Assembly: GCF_000204015.1 (NCBI RefSeq)
Contig: NZ_GL883078.1
Coordinates: 720,453 to 774,029, forward strand
From: Asticcacaulis biprosthecium C19
Lineage (GTDB): Bacteria; Pseudomonadota; Alphaproteobacteria; Caulobacterales; Caulobacteraceae
Direction: 5' to 3'
Length of the DNA: 53,577 bases
Part shown: piece by piece, positions 22,124 to 31,330 of the stretch
How positions within the stretch are numbered: position 1 is the stretch's first letter
Layout: each line of letters starts with the position of its first letter
Translations under genes and position numbers: made by a program
Notes under the pieces: generated by a model
Database searches by the model: none
Seen by the model: only the letters and a program-made list of their open reading frames with translations
What the model was told of the DNA's origin: nothing

Positions 22124-24265
22124 ATGTCGCTGACCTCGATCATGAATATCGGCGTGTCCGGGCTGATGACCGCGCAGGAACAGCTGCGCATCACCTCCGA
22201 CAATATTTCAAACGTCAACACGCCGGGCTACATCCGCAAGGTCTCCCACCAGACCGCCGTCAACATCGGCGGCAAGGGCATGGGCGTCACCTCCGGCCAG
22301 GTCACCCTGGCCGCCGACCGCTATCTCCAGGCCGCGCAGCTGAAGGCCACCTCGACCGCCGCCGCCGCCGACGTCACCTACGAACTGCTGGATCAGATCC
22401 AGTCTCAGTTCGGCGACATAACCGACACCTCCAACGTGTTCAATCAGGCCGCCAGCGCGCTGTCGACCATGGCCGAGGCCGCCGAAGACCCGACCTCCAA
22501 CGCCAGCCGCCAGCAGACCCTCTCCAACCTGTCCAGCTTCCTGTCGGAAGGCTCACGGATTTCGGCGCGCATCCAGACCATCCGCGGCGACGCCGATGCC
22601 CGCATCTCTTCGTCGGTCAAGTCGGTCAACGATCTGCTGAAAAACATCAGCGACCTGAACGCCACCATCTCGGCCGCGACGGTCGCCGGCGACGACGCCA
22701 CCGGTGCCCAGACCACCCAGGCGAAATATATCGACGACCTGTCCAAGCTGATGGACGTCAACGTCACCCAGAACGAAAACGGCGGGGTGACCGTTCGCAC
22801 TGGAACGGGCATGTATCTGTCGGGCGACAAATACGCCACGCTCAGCTACCAGCCCAGCGGCAATGTCGACGCCACCACCAGCTTTGGCGCCATTGTCGTC
22901 ACCGGCATCAACGGCGAAAAGCGCGACCTGGCCGACAACATCCAGTCGGGCGAGATCAAGGGACTAATGGAGATCCGCGACACCACGTCAGTGGCCGTCA
23001 ACGACCAGCTCAACCAATATATGACCCAGTTTGCGGAGCAGTTGAACGCGGCGCACAACCAGGGCACCTCCGTTCCGGCGCCCGCCACCATGGCCGGCAA
23101 GACGCTGAGCCTGACTCAGGAAGAGGCCGTCACCGGCTTCACCGGCCAGACCAATCTGGTCACGCTGGATGCTTCCGGCAATATCACGCATCGCATGCTG
23201 GTAGACTTCAGCGCCGGCACCTGGTCGCTGGACAATGGCGCGACCTCGGGCACCTTCACGCCGGGCAACTTCGCCAGCGACCTGACCACCGCCTTCGACG
23301 GCGCAGCGACGGTCGGCTTCGCCAATGGCCGCATGACGCTGAGCGCCAGCGGGACCAATGGCAATACCGGCATTGCCGTGGTCGATCCGGCGGCGTCGGC
23401 CACGGTCACCCCGGCCGGCAAGCAAGGCCAGGGCTTTTCGCACTATTTCGGCCTGAACGACGTGGTGACGAGTGAGAAGCCGACGAACTACCGCACCGGG
23501 CTGACCAGCACCTCTGACTCGGGGTTTGCCAGCGGCACGGTTACCTTCCAGCTGAAGTCGCCGAATGGCGCTTCCCTGGCCAGCGTTGCCTTTACGCCTA
23601 CTGCCGGCCAGAGCATGGCCGACATGGTCAATGGCCTGAACAACACCACCTCGGGCATGGGGCGTTACGGCACCTTCTCGCTGGATGGCAACGGTCAACT
23701 CAGCTTCAAGGGCTTCGGCAATCCGTCCAACAGCCTGTCGATCAAGTCCGACACGACTTCGCGTCTGGGGACCGGAGCGTCGTTCGGAGAGTTCTTCGGC
23801 GTCGGCGGTACACCGGCCACCGTATCTTCGGGCCTGGCGATCCGTAACGCGATCTATAACGATCCCAAACAGATGGCTATGGCCAAGGTCAACCTGAACG
23901 CCACCGGCGGGCTGGGCGCCCTGGTCAGCGGCGACGGCTCCAACGGACTGGATATGTCGGATATCGGGTCCAAGACCACGACATTCGCGAAAACCGGCCT
24001 GAACAGCGGCGGCGCCTCGACACTGGAACGCTATGGTTCAGACCTGGCCGGCCAGATCGGCAATCTGGCCGCCAACGCCAAAAGCCATAAAGAAAGCAAT
24101 GAAGCCCTCCTGGCCGAAGCCCAGTCTCGCCGCAGCGCCTATGAAGGCGTCAATCTCGACGAAGAACTGGTCAATCTCACCGTCTATCAGCAGGGCTACA
24201 GCGCCGCCGGCCGCCTGATCCAGGCCGCCAAGGACATGTACGACACCCTGCTGGAAATGGTCTAA
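22124..24265 (+). CDS. flgK: FlgK, hook-filament junction protein 1
   Basis: FlgK is the first junction protein and replaces the FlgD cap on a finished hook. The 713-residue protein starts with the conserved N-terminal helix region IMNIGVSGLMTAQEQLRITSDNISNVNTPGYIRK (about 5-38). A coiled-coil D1 segment follows (70-230), then large variable beta domains (250-600). It ends with the D0 helix VNLDEELVNLTVYQQGYSAAGRLIQAAKDMYDTLLEMV. First gene of the flgK-flgL unit, 10 bp before flgL. It is longer than enterobacterial FlgK (about 550) because of the middle domains, which is common in alphaproteobacteria. Confidence 0.96.
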   Translation: MSLTSIMNIGVSGLMTAQEQLRITSDNISNVNTPGYIRKVSHQTAVNIGGKGMGVTSGQVTLAADRYLQAAQLKATSTAAAADVTYELLDQIQSQFGDITDTSNVFNQAASALSTMAEAAEDPTSNASRQQTLSNLSSFLSEGSRISARIQTIRGDADARISSSVKSVNDLLKNISDLNATISAATVAGDDATGAQTTQAKYIDDLSKLMDVNVTQNENGGVTVRTGTGMYLSGDKYATLSYQPSGNVDATTSFGAIVVTGINGEKRDLADNIQSGEIKGLMEIRDTTSVAVNDQLNQYMTQFAEQLNAAHNQGTSVPAPATMAGKTLSLTQEEAVTGFTGQTNLVTLDASGNITHRMLVDFSAGTWSLDNGATSGTFTPGNFASDLTTAFDGAATVGFANGRMTLSASGTNGNTGIAVVDPAASATVTPAGKQGQGFSHYFGLNDVVTSEKPTNYRTGLTSTSDSGFASGTVTFQLKSPNGASLASVAFTPTAGQSMADMVNGLNNTTSGMGRYGTFSLDGNGQLSFKGFGNPSNSLSIKSDTTSRLGTGASFGEFFGVGGTPATVSSGLAIRNAIYNDPKQMAMAKVNLNATGGLGALVSGDGSNGLDMSDIGSKTTTFAKTGLNSGGASTLERYGSDLAGQIGNLAANAKSHKESNEALLAEAQSRRSAYEGVNLDEELVNLTVYQQGYSAAGRLIQAAKDMYDTLLEMV

Positions 24266-24275
24266 GGAACACACC

Positions 24276-25196
24276 ATGCGCGTCTCTACCGCCGCCACCT
24301 GGTCCAATGCTCTGAATAATTTGATGAAGTCGCAGGAGCGCCAGAACAAGGCCAATGACCAGGTCTCGACCCAGAAGGTCGCGACCGATCTGATGGGCTA
24401 TGGCCGTTCGTCCGAAATCATCGCCGCCTACCAGGCCTCCGCCTCGCGTATCAACAGCTATGTCGCCGTCAACAAATCGGTCGCCGAGCGGCTGAACAGC
24501 CAGGACCTGGCTCTGACGACGACCAGTGACGCCGCCGCCAATGGCAAGGAATCGATCATGAACGCCCTGGCCTCCAACAGTGGCGCCTCGTTGATGGAAA
24601 CCATGCAGGGGGCGTTTTCAATCGCGCTGCAGGGGCTGAACATGGAGCACCATGGCCAGTACATGTTCGGCGGGGGGAATGACAACAAGGACCCGGTGAC
24701 GGTTGCGACCCTGTCGGAGCTGGCAGCTACCAATATCGACGACGTCTTTGCCAATGGCAATGTCAAGAAGTCCTCGCGTATCGACGCCAGTACGACCTTG
24801 CAGACCGGATTTCTGGCCTCAGATCTGGGCCGCGACATGATGCAGCTGTTCAAGGACATCCAGGAATTCAACAACGGTCCCGACGGCCCGTTCGGTACCC
24901 AGCTGACCGATGCACAGAAAACCTTCCTGACCGAGAAGTCGACGCAGTTTTCAGCCGTTTATGACGAACTGGTCGAGCAGACTTCGCTGAACGGCACCTT
25001 GCAGAAGCGCGTCGAAACCAGCCAGGCCGCCCTGGAAGGCCAGGCCAGTTCGCTGAACGAACTGATCGGATCGCGTACGGAGGCCGATATGGCCAAGGCC
25101 TATTCCAACCTGCAACAGGCCCAGGTGTCGGTGCAGGCGTCAGCCCAGGTCCTGGCCGACCTGCAATCATCCAGTCTGTTGAACCTGTTGAGGTAG
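24276..25196 (+). CDS. flgL: FlgL, hook-filament junction protein 3 (flagellin family)
   Basis: FlgL is the second junction layer, onto which flagellin polymerises. The 306-residue protein has the flagellin-type N-terminal helix (RVSTAATWSNALNNLMKSQERQNKANDQVSTQKVATDLMGYG, about 2-50) and C-terminal helix (EADMAKAYSNLQQAQVSVQASAQVLADLQSSSLLNLL). The central part includes GQYMFGGGNDNKDPV, typical of FlgL. A strong AAGGA site precedes the ATG. Coupled to flgK by a 10-bp gap; its stop is 5 bp from that of the convergent exoD-like gene, leaving no room for a separate terminator. Confidence 0.95.
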   Translation: MRVSTAATWSNALNNLMKSQERQNKANDQVSTQKVATDLMGYGRSSEIIAAYQASASRINSYVAVNKSVAERLNSQDLALTTTSDAAANGKESIMNALASNSGASLMETMQGAFSIALQGLNMEHHGQYMFGGGNDNKDPVTVATLSELAATNIDDVFANGNVKKSSRIDASTTLQTGFLASDLGRDMMQLFKDIQEFNNGPDGPFGTQLTDAQKTFLTEKSTQFSAVYDELVEQTSLNGTLQKRVETSQAALEGQASSLNELIGSRTEADMAKAYSNLQQAQVSVQASAQVLADLQSSSLLNLLR

Positions 25197-25201
25197 GCTG
25201 T

Positions 25202-25852
25202 TCAGAGCACGCCCCACCAACGATGAAGTTTTTCGACGGAGGCCATGAACAGGGCAAGTGCGAGTTTTCCGCCAAAATAGACCCATGCCACAGCCCCTGC
25301 GGCGACAGGGACCGAAAGCAGCATAAACAGACCGTCGCGCTGTAAAACACCAAGCCCGGTCAGCACGATGGCCACGCCCGGAATGATGTTGGCCCCCGGC
25401 ATCGGAAGGATCAGGATGAGCGCCAGAACCAGGGTCTGAATGCCGGCATAGACCATGGCGGGGCGGCGGGTCAGGGCATGCAGACGCGGTTTGGCCAGGA
25501 ACTCGATCTTGCGCAGCACCGCGCCACAGGCCTTCAGTGCCCCGCGCAGGTGCTGGCCCTTGAAGCTCCACCGCTTGACAAAACGCGGCATCCATAGGGA
25601 TTTGGCGCCCAGGATCATCTGGATCGCCGGCCCGATCAGCAGCAGGCCGAAAATGGTCGAGATTCCCGGAATGTTGGGGATGCAGATTGGCAGGGACAGG
25701 ATCAGCAGAACCAGGCCCAGGGCACGGCCTTCGAGATGGGCCAGAAGGTCACCCACGGAGACGCGGTCACCGTCCAGCCGCGCCGCCAGATCAGAAATGA
25801 TCTTCGACGCCGGAACATCGTCCGAACGCATCATATGTTCCGTAAAACCCAT
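25202..25852 (-). CDS. ExoD-like membrane protein
   Basis: A 216-residue inner-membrane protein of the ExoD family, which was named for an exopolysaccharide phenotype in Sinorhizobium; its biochemical role is unknown. The start at 25852 follows GGGAG; the open frame extends further but without family likeness. A soluble N-terminal part (to about 45) with ISDLAARLDGDRVSVGDLLAHLEGRALG is typical. Membrane segments are visible near 47-75, 135-160 and 165-195, with the IPNIPGISTIFG and LPMPGANIIPGVAI motifs of the family. Transcribed toward flgL. Confidence 0.85.
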   Translation of the reverse strand: MGFTEHMMRSDDVPASKIISDLAARLDGDRVSVGDLLAHLEGRALGLVLLILSLPICIPNIPGISTIFGLLLIGPAIQMILGAKSLWMPRFVKRWSFKGQHLRGALKACGAVLRKIEFLAKPRLHALTRRPAMVYAGIQTLVLALILILPMPGANIIPGVAIVLTGLGVLQRDGLFMLLSVPVAAGAVAWVYFGGKLALALFMASVEKLHRWWGVL

Positions 25853-25980
25853 GCCACACCACTCCCTGTCGATTCCCCTCATAGGATATATGCTGTCCGG
25901 GTACGACAAATTTTTCGATTGTCGTCGCCATAGCCCGGCGCACTCTGGCAATTTGGCCGGACTTCCCTTATTTACGCGGC

Positions 25981-27168
25981 ATGAAGGCCTGTCCCATCCC
26001 GCTGATCGAATCCGCCGACCTCGACGCCGCCATCGCCGCGACGCGTCGCAGCGTCGGCCTGCCCGCCGGTGCGCGCATCGTCGCCGCCATGTCGGGCGGA
26101 GTCGATTCCACCGTGGTGGCCGCCCTGCTCGCTGCGGCCGGCTACGAGGTCATCGGCGTGACCCTGCAACTGTATGATCATGGCGCGGCGCTGAAGAAGA
26201 CCGGTGCCTGCTGCGCCGGCCAGGACATCCACGACGCCCGCATGGCGTCCGAAAAGATCGGCATTCCGCATTACGTCCTCGACTACGAAAGCCGCTTCCG
26301 TGACCAGGTGATCGAGGAGTTCGCCGACTCGTATCTGCGCGGCGAAACGCCGGTGCCGTGCATCCGGTGCAATCAAAGCGTCAAGTTCAACGATCTGTTG
26401 CAGGTGGCCCGGGATCTGGGCGCCGAGGCCATGGCGACCGGCCACTATGTCGAACGTTCCGACGAGGACGGCGTTGTGTCCTTGCGCCGCGCTGCCGACC
26501 AGAGCCGGGACCAGAGCTACTTCCTGTTCGCCACGACCCGCGAGCAACTCGATTATCTGCGCTTTCCGCTGGCCGGAATCCCCAAGCCTCAAGTGCGCGA
26601 TATCGCCGTACAGTTGGGGCTGAAGGTGGCGCAGAAGCCCGACAGTCAGGACATCTGTTTCGTGCCGGAAGGCAAGTACACCAATCTGATCGACCGTTTG
26701 CGGCCGCAGGGACGTGAAAAGGGTGCCATCCGTCATATCGACGGCCGGGTTTTGGGCACGCATGACGGCATCACCGGCTATACAATCGGCCAGCGCCGGG
26801 GGCTGAACGTCGCCGTTGGCGAGCCTCTGTTCGTGGTGAAGATCGATCCGGATGCCAAGGAAATCCTGGTCGGACCGCGCGAAGCCTTGCTGACGCGGGC
26901 CTTGACCTTGAAGGAAACCAACTGGCTGGGCAGCGAGACCGATGTCGATGCGGCAGCAGGGCTGCGCAAACCGGTGCTGGCGCGGGTACGCTCGACCCGG
27001 CCGCCGGTGGCAGCGCGGCTGGTCGCCGGCGTCTCGGGTATCGAGGTCGAATTCGACGACGCTGAAGAAGGCGTGGCGCCGGGCCAGGCCTGTGTGCTTT
27101 ACGACGTCGAAGATTCCGGTCGGGTGTTGGGCGGCGGCTTTATCGCAGCGACCAGAGCGGCGGTTTAA
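25981..27168 (+). CDS. mnmA: MnmA, tRNA-specific 2-thiouridylase
   Basis: MnmA puts sulfur on U34 of Glu, Gln and Lys tRNAs. The 395-residue protein has the PP-loop ATP-binding motif [16 protein letters not shown] (about 35-50), the [13 protein letters not shown] segment, and the catalytic region with [15 protein letters not shown]. The second catalytic cysteine is in [13 protein letters not shown]. The tRNA-binding and C-terminal beta-barrel domains follow. Length is slightly above the usual 360-370 because of N-terminal residues. No good ribosome binding site precedes the ATG, so the start could be internal. Confidence 0.96.
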   Translation: MKACPIPLIESADLDAAIAATRRSVGLPAGARIVAAMSGGVDSTVVAALLAAAGYEVIGVTLQLYDHGAALKKTGACCAGQDIHDARMASEKIGIPHYVLDYESRFRDQVIEEFADSYLRGETPVPCIRCNQSVKFNDLLQVARDLGAEAMATGHYVERSDEDGVVSLRRAADQSRDQSYFLFATTREQLDYLRFPLAGIPKPQVRDIAVQLGLKVAQKPDSQDICFVPEGKYTNLIDRLRPQGREKGAIRHIDGRVLGTHDGITGYTIGQRRGLNVAVGEPLFVVKIDPDAKEILVGPREALLTRALTLKETNWLGSETDVDAAAGLRKPVLARVRSTRPPVAARLVAGVSGIEVEFDDAEEGVAPGQACVLYDVEDSGRVLGGGFIAATRAAV

Positions 27169-27267
27169 GAAAGCCGCCCCCCCCTTTCGCCTCCGCTTCG
27201 CTACGGCTTCGGGCGGTGCTTCACTTGCCAGAGCTATACTCCGGCTACGCTCACCCTACGCGAAGAG

Positions 27268-27284
27268 GCGCGGGGAGGTATCAC
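27268..27284. repeat. Solitary right end of the GGGGAGGTAT family
   Basis: GCGCGGGGAGGTATCAC matches the right termini at 8308-8324 and 21916-21928. No matching left arm is found between it and mnmA. It marks the 3' gap between convergent mnmA and the HxlR gene and overlaps the end of the latter by a few bases. Confidence 0.6.
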
Positions 27285-27778
27285 CCTTCTGCGCCTTCCG
27301 GCGTTCGTTCGTAAAGCTGGCCAATCGACGGTGCACCGGGATTGAGCCTCTCGGTCACATCGCCACGTTTCAGAGCTTCCTGGCAGTGGGCGCAATGCGA
27401 CACAGGATGCAGTTCGTGGCCGCAGCTATGGATCAGGCCGGTCGCCGGCACTTCCTCGCCATAGACGTTGCGCTTGCCCCAATCCATCATGTGCAGGATC
27501 ATCGGACGCAACTCATGGCCCTTGTCGGTTAGGAGGTATTCGTGGCGCTTGGGCCGCTCGCAGTAGATCCGCATCTCGAAGATACCATGCGCCACAAGGT
27601 GTTTCAGCCGGGCGGCCAGCACATTGCGCGCCATGCCCAGCGATTCCTGCCACTGCTCGAAACGGGCAATGCCCTTGAAAGAATCGCGAATAATCAACAG
27701 CGTCCAGGGCTCTCCGACAATGTCGAGAGTCGCCGCTATGGCGCAATTTTGCTTACTGTAGTCTGCGGAACGCCCCAT
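27281..27778 (-). CDS. HxlR-family transcriptional regulator
   Basis: A 165-residue winged-helix regulator of the HxlR (MarR-like) family. The family core is clear at about 8-100: CAIAATLDIVGEPWTLLIIRDSFKGIARFEQWQESLGMARNVLAARLKHL, then YCERPKRHEYLLTDKGHEL as the wing and the next helix. The C-terminal part has a CGHELHPVSHCAHC segment, a plausible metal-binding or redox cluster of three cysteines and two histidines. Members often control nearby oxidoreductases, but none lies adjacent here. Transcribed alone. Confidence 0.88.
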   Translation of the reverse strand: MGRSADYSKQNCAIAATLDIVGEPWTLLIIRDSFKGIARFEQWQESLGMARNVLAARLKHLVAHGIFEMRIYCERPKRHEYLLTDKGHELRPMILHMMDWGKRNVYGEEVPATGLIHSCGHELHPVSHCAHCQEALKRGDVTERLNPGAPSIGQLYERTPEGAEG

Positions 27779-27939
27779 GGTCAGTCGGTACTCGTCTACT
27801 TTTATGTTTGTTATGATCGTGGTTTTGCTCTTGCGGCAAACCTTACACGCAGTACCAATTTAAATCCGTCGCAAGGCCACATTAAGGCCGCGAGGATTAC
27901 CGGTCTGCAAAACTCTCCGCTTACGGACGAGATACGAGG

Positions 27940-28428
27940 TCAGGGATTCAAGGCCAGCAGCCCGGCCAGAGCGCGCACCGCGGCAGCGTCATCACGGCGA
28001 ACGAAGTCCTGCTCGAACCGGCCGTCCTGCCAATGGACCAGGACGCTGGCGCCGCCGTCAAGGCCCAGGATCAGGCTGTCGTGGCGAGTCACAATGGCAC
28101 CGGCGCAGTCGCTGGCATAGTCGCCGCAATCGCTGGCAAAAGCGCCGGGGGCGACCACCTGCAGGTTCGGGGTCGTGTTGGCGGCCGCTTCCAGGCTGGT
28201 GATACGCAGGTCGCGGGTGCCGTTCAGCCGGACATGGACAGCAACGCGGCCGGAGTCCTCGGCAACCAGGTACAGATCGTCGAGTTGACCATTGCCATCG
28301 AAATCGCCGTCGCGCAGTTGCGTCTCATGCGTGGTGTGCAGGGGATTCAGGTCTGGCGTCAGCGTCGCCGCCACAGCAGAGCCCGAGACAAAAGCCAAAA
28401 CGCACACCGCCGCGATCAAACGCAACAT
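27940..28428 (-). CDS. Small secreted protein with an FG-GAP-like Asp motif
   Basis: A 162-residue protein that I do not recognise as a named family. It has a signal peptide (residues 1-20, MLRLIAAVCVLAFVSGSAVA). Residues 41-50 contain DGDFDGNGQLDD, a Ca-binding-like loop of the sort found in FG-GAP/VCBS repeats. Two cysteines in SDCGDYASDC could form a disulfide. GAGG lies 8 nt before the start. Expected in the periplasm or outside the cell. Transcribed alone, with no hint of function from its neighbours. Confidence 0.7.
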   Translation of the reverse strand: MLRLIAAVCVLAFVSGSAVAATLTPDLNPLHTTHETQLRDGDFDGNGQLDDLYLVAEDSGRVAVHVRLNGTRDLRITSLEAAANTTPNLQVVAPGAFASDCGDYASDCAGAIVTRHDSLILGLDGGASVLVHWQDGRFEQDFVRRDDAAAVRALAGLLALNP

Positions 28429-28562
28429 TCGACACCCTCACCTGTTTCATTTTCGGCGCCGAAATGTTCGTAAACGAGACATTAACGACGGCCGTGCGTG
28501 GTTCCCACGCAGGTTTGGTGCCAGCTTTGCCACAGTTGCGGTTTTGCGACAATAAGAATTTG

Positions 28563-28730
28563 TTAACCAGTTATATCATTGATCGGATTGGTATTTTCAA
28601 CATCGTCACGGCCGTTTTCGGTCAAGGCGGGCCCGAACAGCAGCCAGGACAGGTCCGGCCCCGTGGATTCGCGGTGGGCCGACTGTAGCAGGGTGACCAG
28701 AACCGCCGGCCCAAGGCTCAATAACAGCAT
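28563..28730 (-). CDS. Possible 55-aa membrane peptide
   Basis: The ATG at 28730 is preceded by GAGGAG at good spacing. The product begins MLLLSLGPAVLVTLLQSAH, a possible membrane helix or signal, and continues with a hydrophilic tail ending in Asn/Asp-rich sequence. No family is recognised. It sits immediately upstream of inverted-repeat copy B. It may be a small real gene or chance. Confidence 0.35.
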   Translation of the reverse strand: MLLLSLGPAVLVTLLQSAHRESTGPDLSWLLFGPALTENGRDDVENTNPINDITG

Positions 28731-28816
28731 GACGTGCTCCTCATTCTGCAATTGAGAATAACTCGCAATTACGAAACGGCAAGCGGGTAGCTTTCACGTG
28801 TGCGTGAAAGCGAACT

Positions 28817-29097
28817 CTTGCGCGAAGCGCCTTCATGCCAAACTTGATAGCGTTCTGCACCTCAGACGGCTACGCCCTGATTTCCGAGTTTTTCCGTGTC
28901 GCCGCGCAGCGGCCTCCGTGTGCTCCGTGTTCCGATGTCTTGTCTCAGAAAGCGCCCCGTCAGCCAGGCTGCCGCCAAGACTTAAGAGGAACACGGAAAA
29001 CACCGAAGCGCCGCCGATGGCGACGCACACGGTAGCCACGGAACTCGTGCATGGCCGCGATCGGCATGTAAGCTCCCCATTGAAGGCGCTTCGCGCG
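28817..29097. repeat. Long imperfect inverted-repeat element, copy B
   Basis: It has the same left end CTTGCGCGAAGCGCCTTC (28817-28834) and right end GAAGGCGCTTCGCGCG (29082-29097) as copy A at 5058-5327. The GCCGCGCAGCGGCCTCCGTG block and the AAGAGGAACACGGAAAACACC right half are shared. The loop and some internal parts differ. It lies 13 bp from the stop codon of the beta-propeller gene and fills the 28731-29110 gap. Confidence 0.78.
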
Positions 29098-29110
29098 GCA
29101 GGGACCGCCC

Positions 29111-30376
29111 TTATTGCAGCTTCACCGCGCCGATGACGGCCGGTTCGGGTTCCGGCGCCACAGGATTGCCCTGGCCGTCCAGGTTGTCCCACTGGCTGCG
29201 GGCGACAAAGATATAGTGATCCCCCGTGACCAGTCCCTGGGTCGGCTGCGACAACTGCTTCGAGCGCAGGACCGTGTCGACCGCCGTGATTTGCGACCAG
29301 TCGTCCGACATGCGCAGACGCACGATCCGGTTGGGCTCGAATCCGGTCTGGATGGCGACAATGTCCTTGCCATGACGAGACATCGAGGAAAAGCCGAGGG
29401 TCGAGCCCGTTTCCGGTGGCAGGATTCGCATCATGCTGCCCGCTGTGAGATCGATGCGGTACAGACCGGAAATGAAATCGGCGACGATCAGGATCGTGGC
29501 GTCTTCGCTTTCGACAATGCCCATCGGCGCGTCGAGGTAACCTTCCGGAATCAGCGCCTCCAGGGCGCCCTGGTAGCGGTTAAGCCGCAGGATCTCGCCA
29601 TGAGTCGTGTCGGCGACATAGAGGTCGTCACGCCCCATCAGCAGGTGACCGAAACGGCGATCGTCGCCGGCCGTGAAGCTTTGCAGAATCTGGCCATTGG
29701 CCGGATCAATCACCACCACCTTGGAACTTATGGACAGCTTTGGGTCATAGGTCTTGGTTTGGCGCGTCGCGGCTGTGGTTGCCCACAACTGGTTCTCGCG
29801 CAGGCCCAGGCCGTAGGCCGCCACCCCCGGCCGGAAGCTGACCACGTCGCGGCTACCGGCGGCCGTCAGGGCCGTCACCTTGCCGGTGCGGACATGGCTC
29901 AGGAACATCTGTTCGCTGTTCGGGGCGTAGGTCATAGCGTCGGTCAGCGTGAAACCCGGCAGGGTCGAGGTGACGTGCATCTCGCCCACCGCGCTCTGGT
30001 TGCTGACCAGCTGGTCCTCCAGGGCGCTATCCCAGATGGCGTTGAAATCGGTATGGCGCGCCAGGTCCAGGACATAGCCACGGTTCAGGTATTCGGCCAT
30101 GGTCGTCTTGGCTTCGGCCTTGCGCTTTTGCTGCAGCGCCACCTGCGTTCGCAGCAGCAGGATCGAAGGCGAGTCGGGAATAATCGCGGCGGCCTGGGCC
30201 AGGCGCTGCGAAGCCATGGTCAAATCGCCGTCGTCCAGCGCCCGGATGCCAGCGGCGCGGCGGTCGCGGAACTGACCCAGTTCGGAATTGGGATCGACAT
30301 TTTGCGTGGCGGCGCCGGTCGCGGCCCCCAAAGCCACACAGGCGGCCAGAAGCATTCTGCTCAGATGGCGTTTCAT
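29111..30376 (-). CDS. Exported TPR/beta-propeller protein of unknown function
   Basis: A 421-residue protein with a signal peptide (1-24, MLLAACVALGAATGAATQ). Residues about 35-110 look like tetratricopeptide helices (GIRALDDGDLTMASQRLAQAAAIIPDSPSILLLRTQVALQQKRKAEAKTTM). From about 130 the sequence has repeated short strands like an SMP-30/NHL beta-propeller (DPANGQILQSFTAGDDRRFGHLLMGRDDLYVADTTHGEILRLNRYQG). No catalytic site can be named. It overlaps by four bases the upstream Lrp/AsnC gene, so the two are coupled. This suggests that the regulator controls it or shares its signal. Confidence 0.75.
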   Translation of the reverse strand: MKRHLSRMLLAACVALGAATGAATQNVDPNSELGQFRDRRAAGIRALDDGDLTMASQRLAQAAAIIPDSPSILLLRTQVALQQKRKAEAKTTMAEYLNRGYVLDLARHTDFNAIWDSALEDQLVSNQSAVGEMHVTSTLPGFTLTDAMTYAPNSEQMFLSHVRTGKVTALTAAGSRDVVSFRPGVAAYGLGLRENQLWATTAATRQTKTYDPKLSISSKVVVIDPANGQILQSFTAGDDRRFGHLLMGRDDLYVADTTHGEILRLNRYQGALEALIPEGYLDAPMGIVESEDATILIVADFISGLYRIDLTAGSMMRILPPETGSTLGFSSMSRHGKDIVAIQTGFEPNRIVRLRMSDDWSQITAVDTVLRSKQLSQPTQGLVTGDHYIFVARSQWDNLDGQGNPVAPEPEPAVIGAVKLQ

Positions 30377-30900
30377 CGTCCCCCCTCCCGGGCCACCAGC
30401 TTCGGAGTGTCCTTGCTGTCAGGCTTCAGTGTCAGACGGATCGGCACGGCGGTTGTCGACCGCACGGTGCGCATGACGATCCGTGACTCGACGCCGGAGA
30501 CCAGGTCCGAGGCCAAAAGTTTATCGCGCAGGAAGTCGTCATAGGCGTGCATGTCGCTGGTCATGACGCGCAGCATATAGTCCTCGTGCCCGGTGACGGT
30601 GGCGCAGGCCACGACTTCGGGCCAGTTGGTCAAGCAGGCTTCGAAGGCCTCGAGATTGGTCCGCGACGGCAGGCTGAGCTTGACCGAGACATAGACTTCG
30701 AAGCCCAAGCCCAGCTTGTCGGCATCCAGAACGGTGACACGCTTTTTGATGACACCCAGGTCTTCCAGCCGCTTGATGCGGCGCCAGCACGGCGACGGCG
30801 ACAATCCCACACGCTCGGCCAGGTCGGCCACGGAAAGCGATGCGTCTTCCTGAATCAGGTCGAGAATACGCGCATCCAGTTCATCGATCAGATCGGACAA
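30373..30900 (-). CDS. Lrp/AsnC-family regulator
   Basis: A 175-residue regulator with the AsnC HTH at about 8-60 (LDARILDLIQEDASLSVADLAERVGLSPSPCWRRIKRLEDLGVIKKR) and the RAM/ligand domain at about 65-150 (FVYVSVKLSL-like strand, VTGHEDYMLRVMTSDMHAYDDFL). The C-terminal 25 residues are an extra basic extension. The start is a TTG at 30900 with GGGG about 6 nt upstream; no in-frame ATG lies nearby. Such proteins usually sense amino acids. It overlaps the beta-propeller gene by four bases. Confidence 0.9.
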   Translation of the reverse strand: MSDLIDELDARILDLIQEDASLSVADLAERVGLSPSPCWRRIKRLEDLGVIKKRVTVLDADKLGLGFEVYVSVKLSLPSRTNLEAFEACLTNWPEVVACATVTGHEDYMLRVMTSDMHAYDDFLRDKLLASDLVSGVESRIVMRTVRSTTAVPIRLTLKPDSKDTPKLVAREGGR

Positions 30901-31108
30901 AATTTACCCCAACAACGCGATACAATGGCACCCCTTGGCACTATAGACCGCAAAATCAGGAAATTTCTACCCCGTTAAGAAAATATGTCGGTCTGTATCG
31001 CGCAGGTGGCGGATAAGTGCAGATTCCTGCTCGGGAGGGCTTGAACCCTTTGGGCTTATTGGCTATACGCGGTCGCCTTCGTACGGGCGTTCCGGCGCCA
31101 CGAAAGAC

Positions 31109-31185
31109 GGTTGGGTAGCTCAGATGGTTAGAGCGGTGGATTCATAACCCACAGGTCGGCGGTTCGATCCCGCCTCCAACCACCA
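31109..31185 (+). tRNA. tRNA-Met (CAU)
   Basis: 77 nt with the CCA end encoded. The acceptor stem is GGTTGGG/TCCAACC with one G-U pair. The D arm GCTCAGATGGTTAGAGC, the anticodon loop TTCATAA (anticodon CAT) and the T arm GGCGGTTCGATCCCGCC are all present. Elongator Met is most likely; a lysidine-modified Ile-CAU tRNA is an alternative. It lies between the divergent AsnC gene and an uncharacterised gene. Confidence 0.93.
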
Positions 31186-31330
31186 ATTTCTGCGAAATTG
31201 GTATTTTAGTTGGCGCTCAGAGGCTTCGCCTCCTGGCGGCGCGCAGCCTGCGCTCCCACTTGGTCGCTAGGGACAAGGGCCAGCGCGTTGGAGCCTTGAC
31301 AGAGAGATCGCCTCTTCGCAGGATCGGAAA

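Noticed and set aside
28817-29192. Small ORFs within inverted-repeat copy B (and likewise in copy A)
   Set aside because: Their products are translations of the palindromic repeat (Asn-Thr-Glu and Phe-Ser-Val runs) and occur in both copies in different frames.
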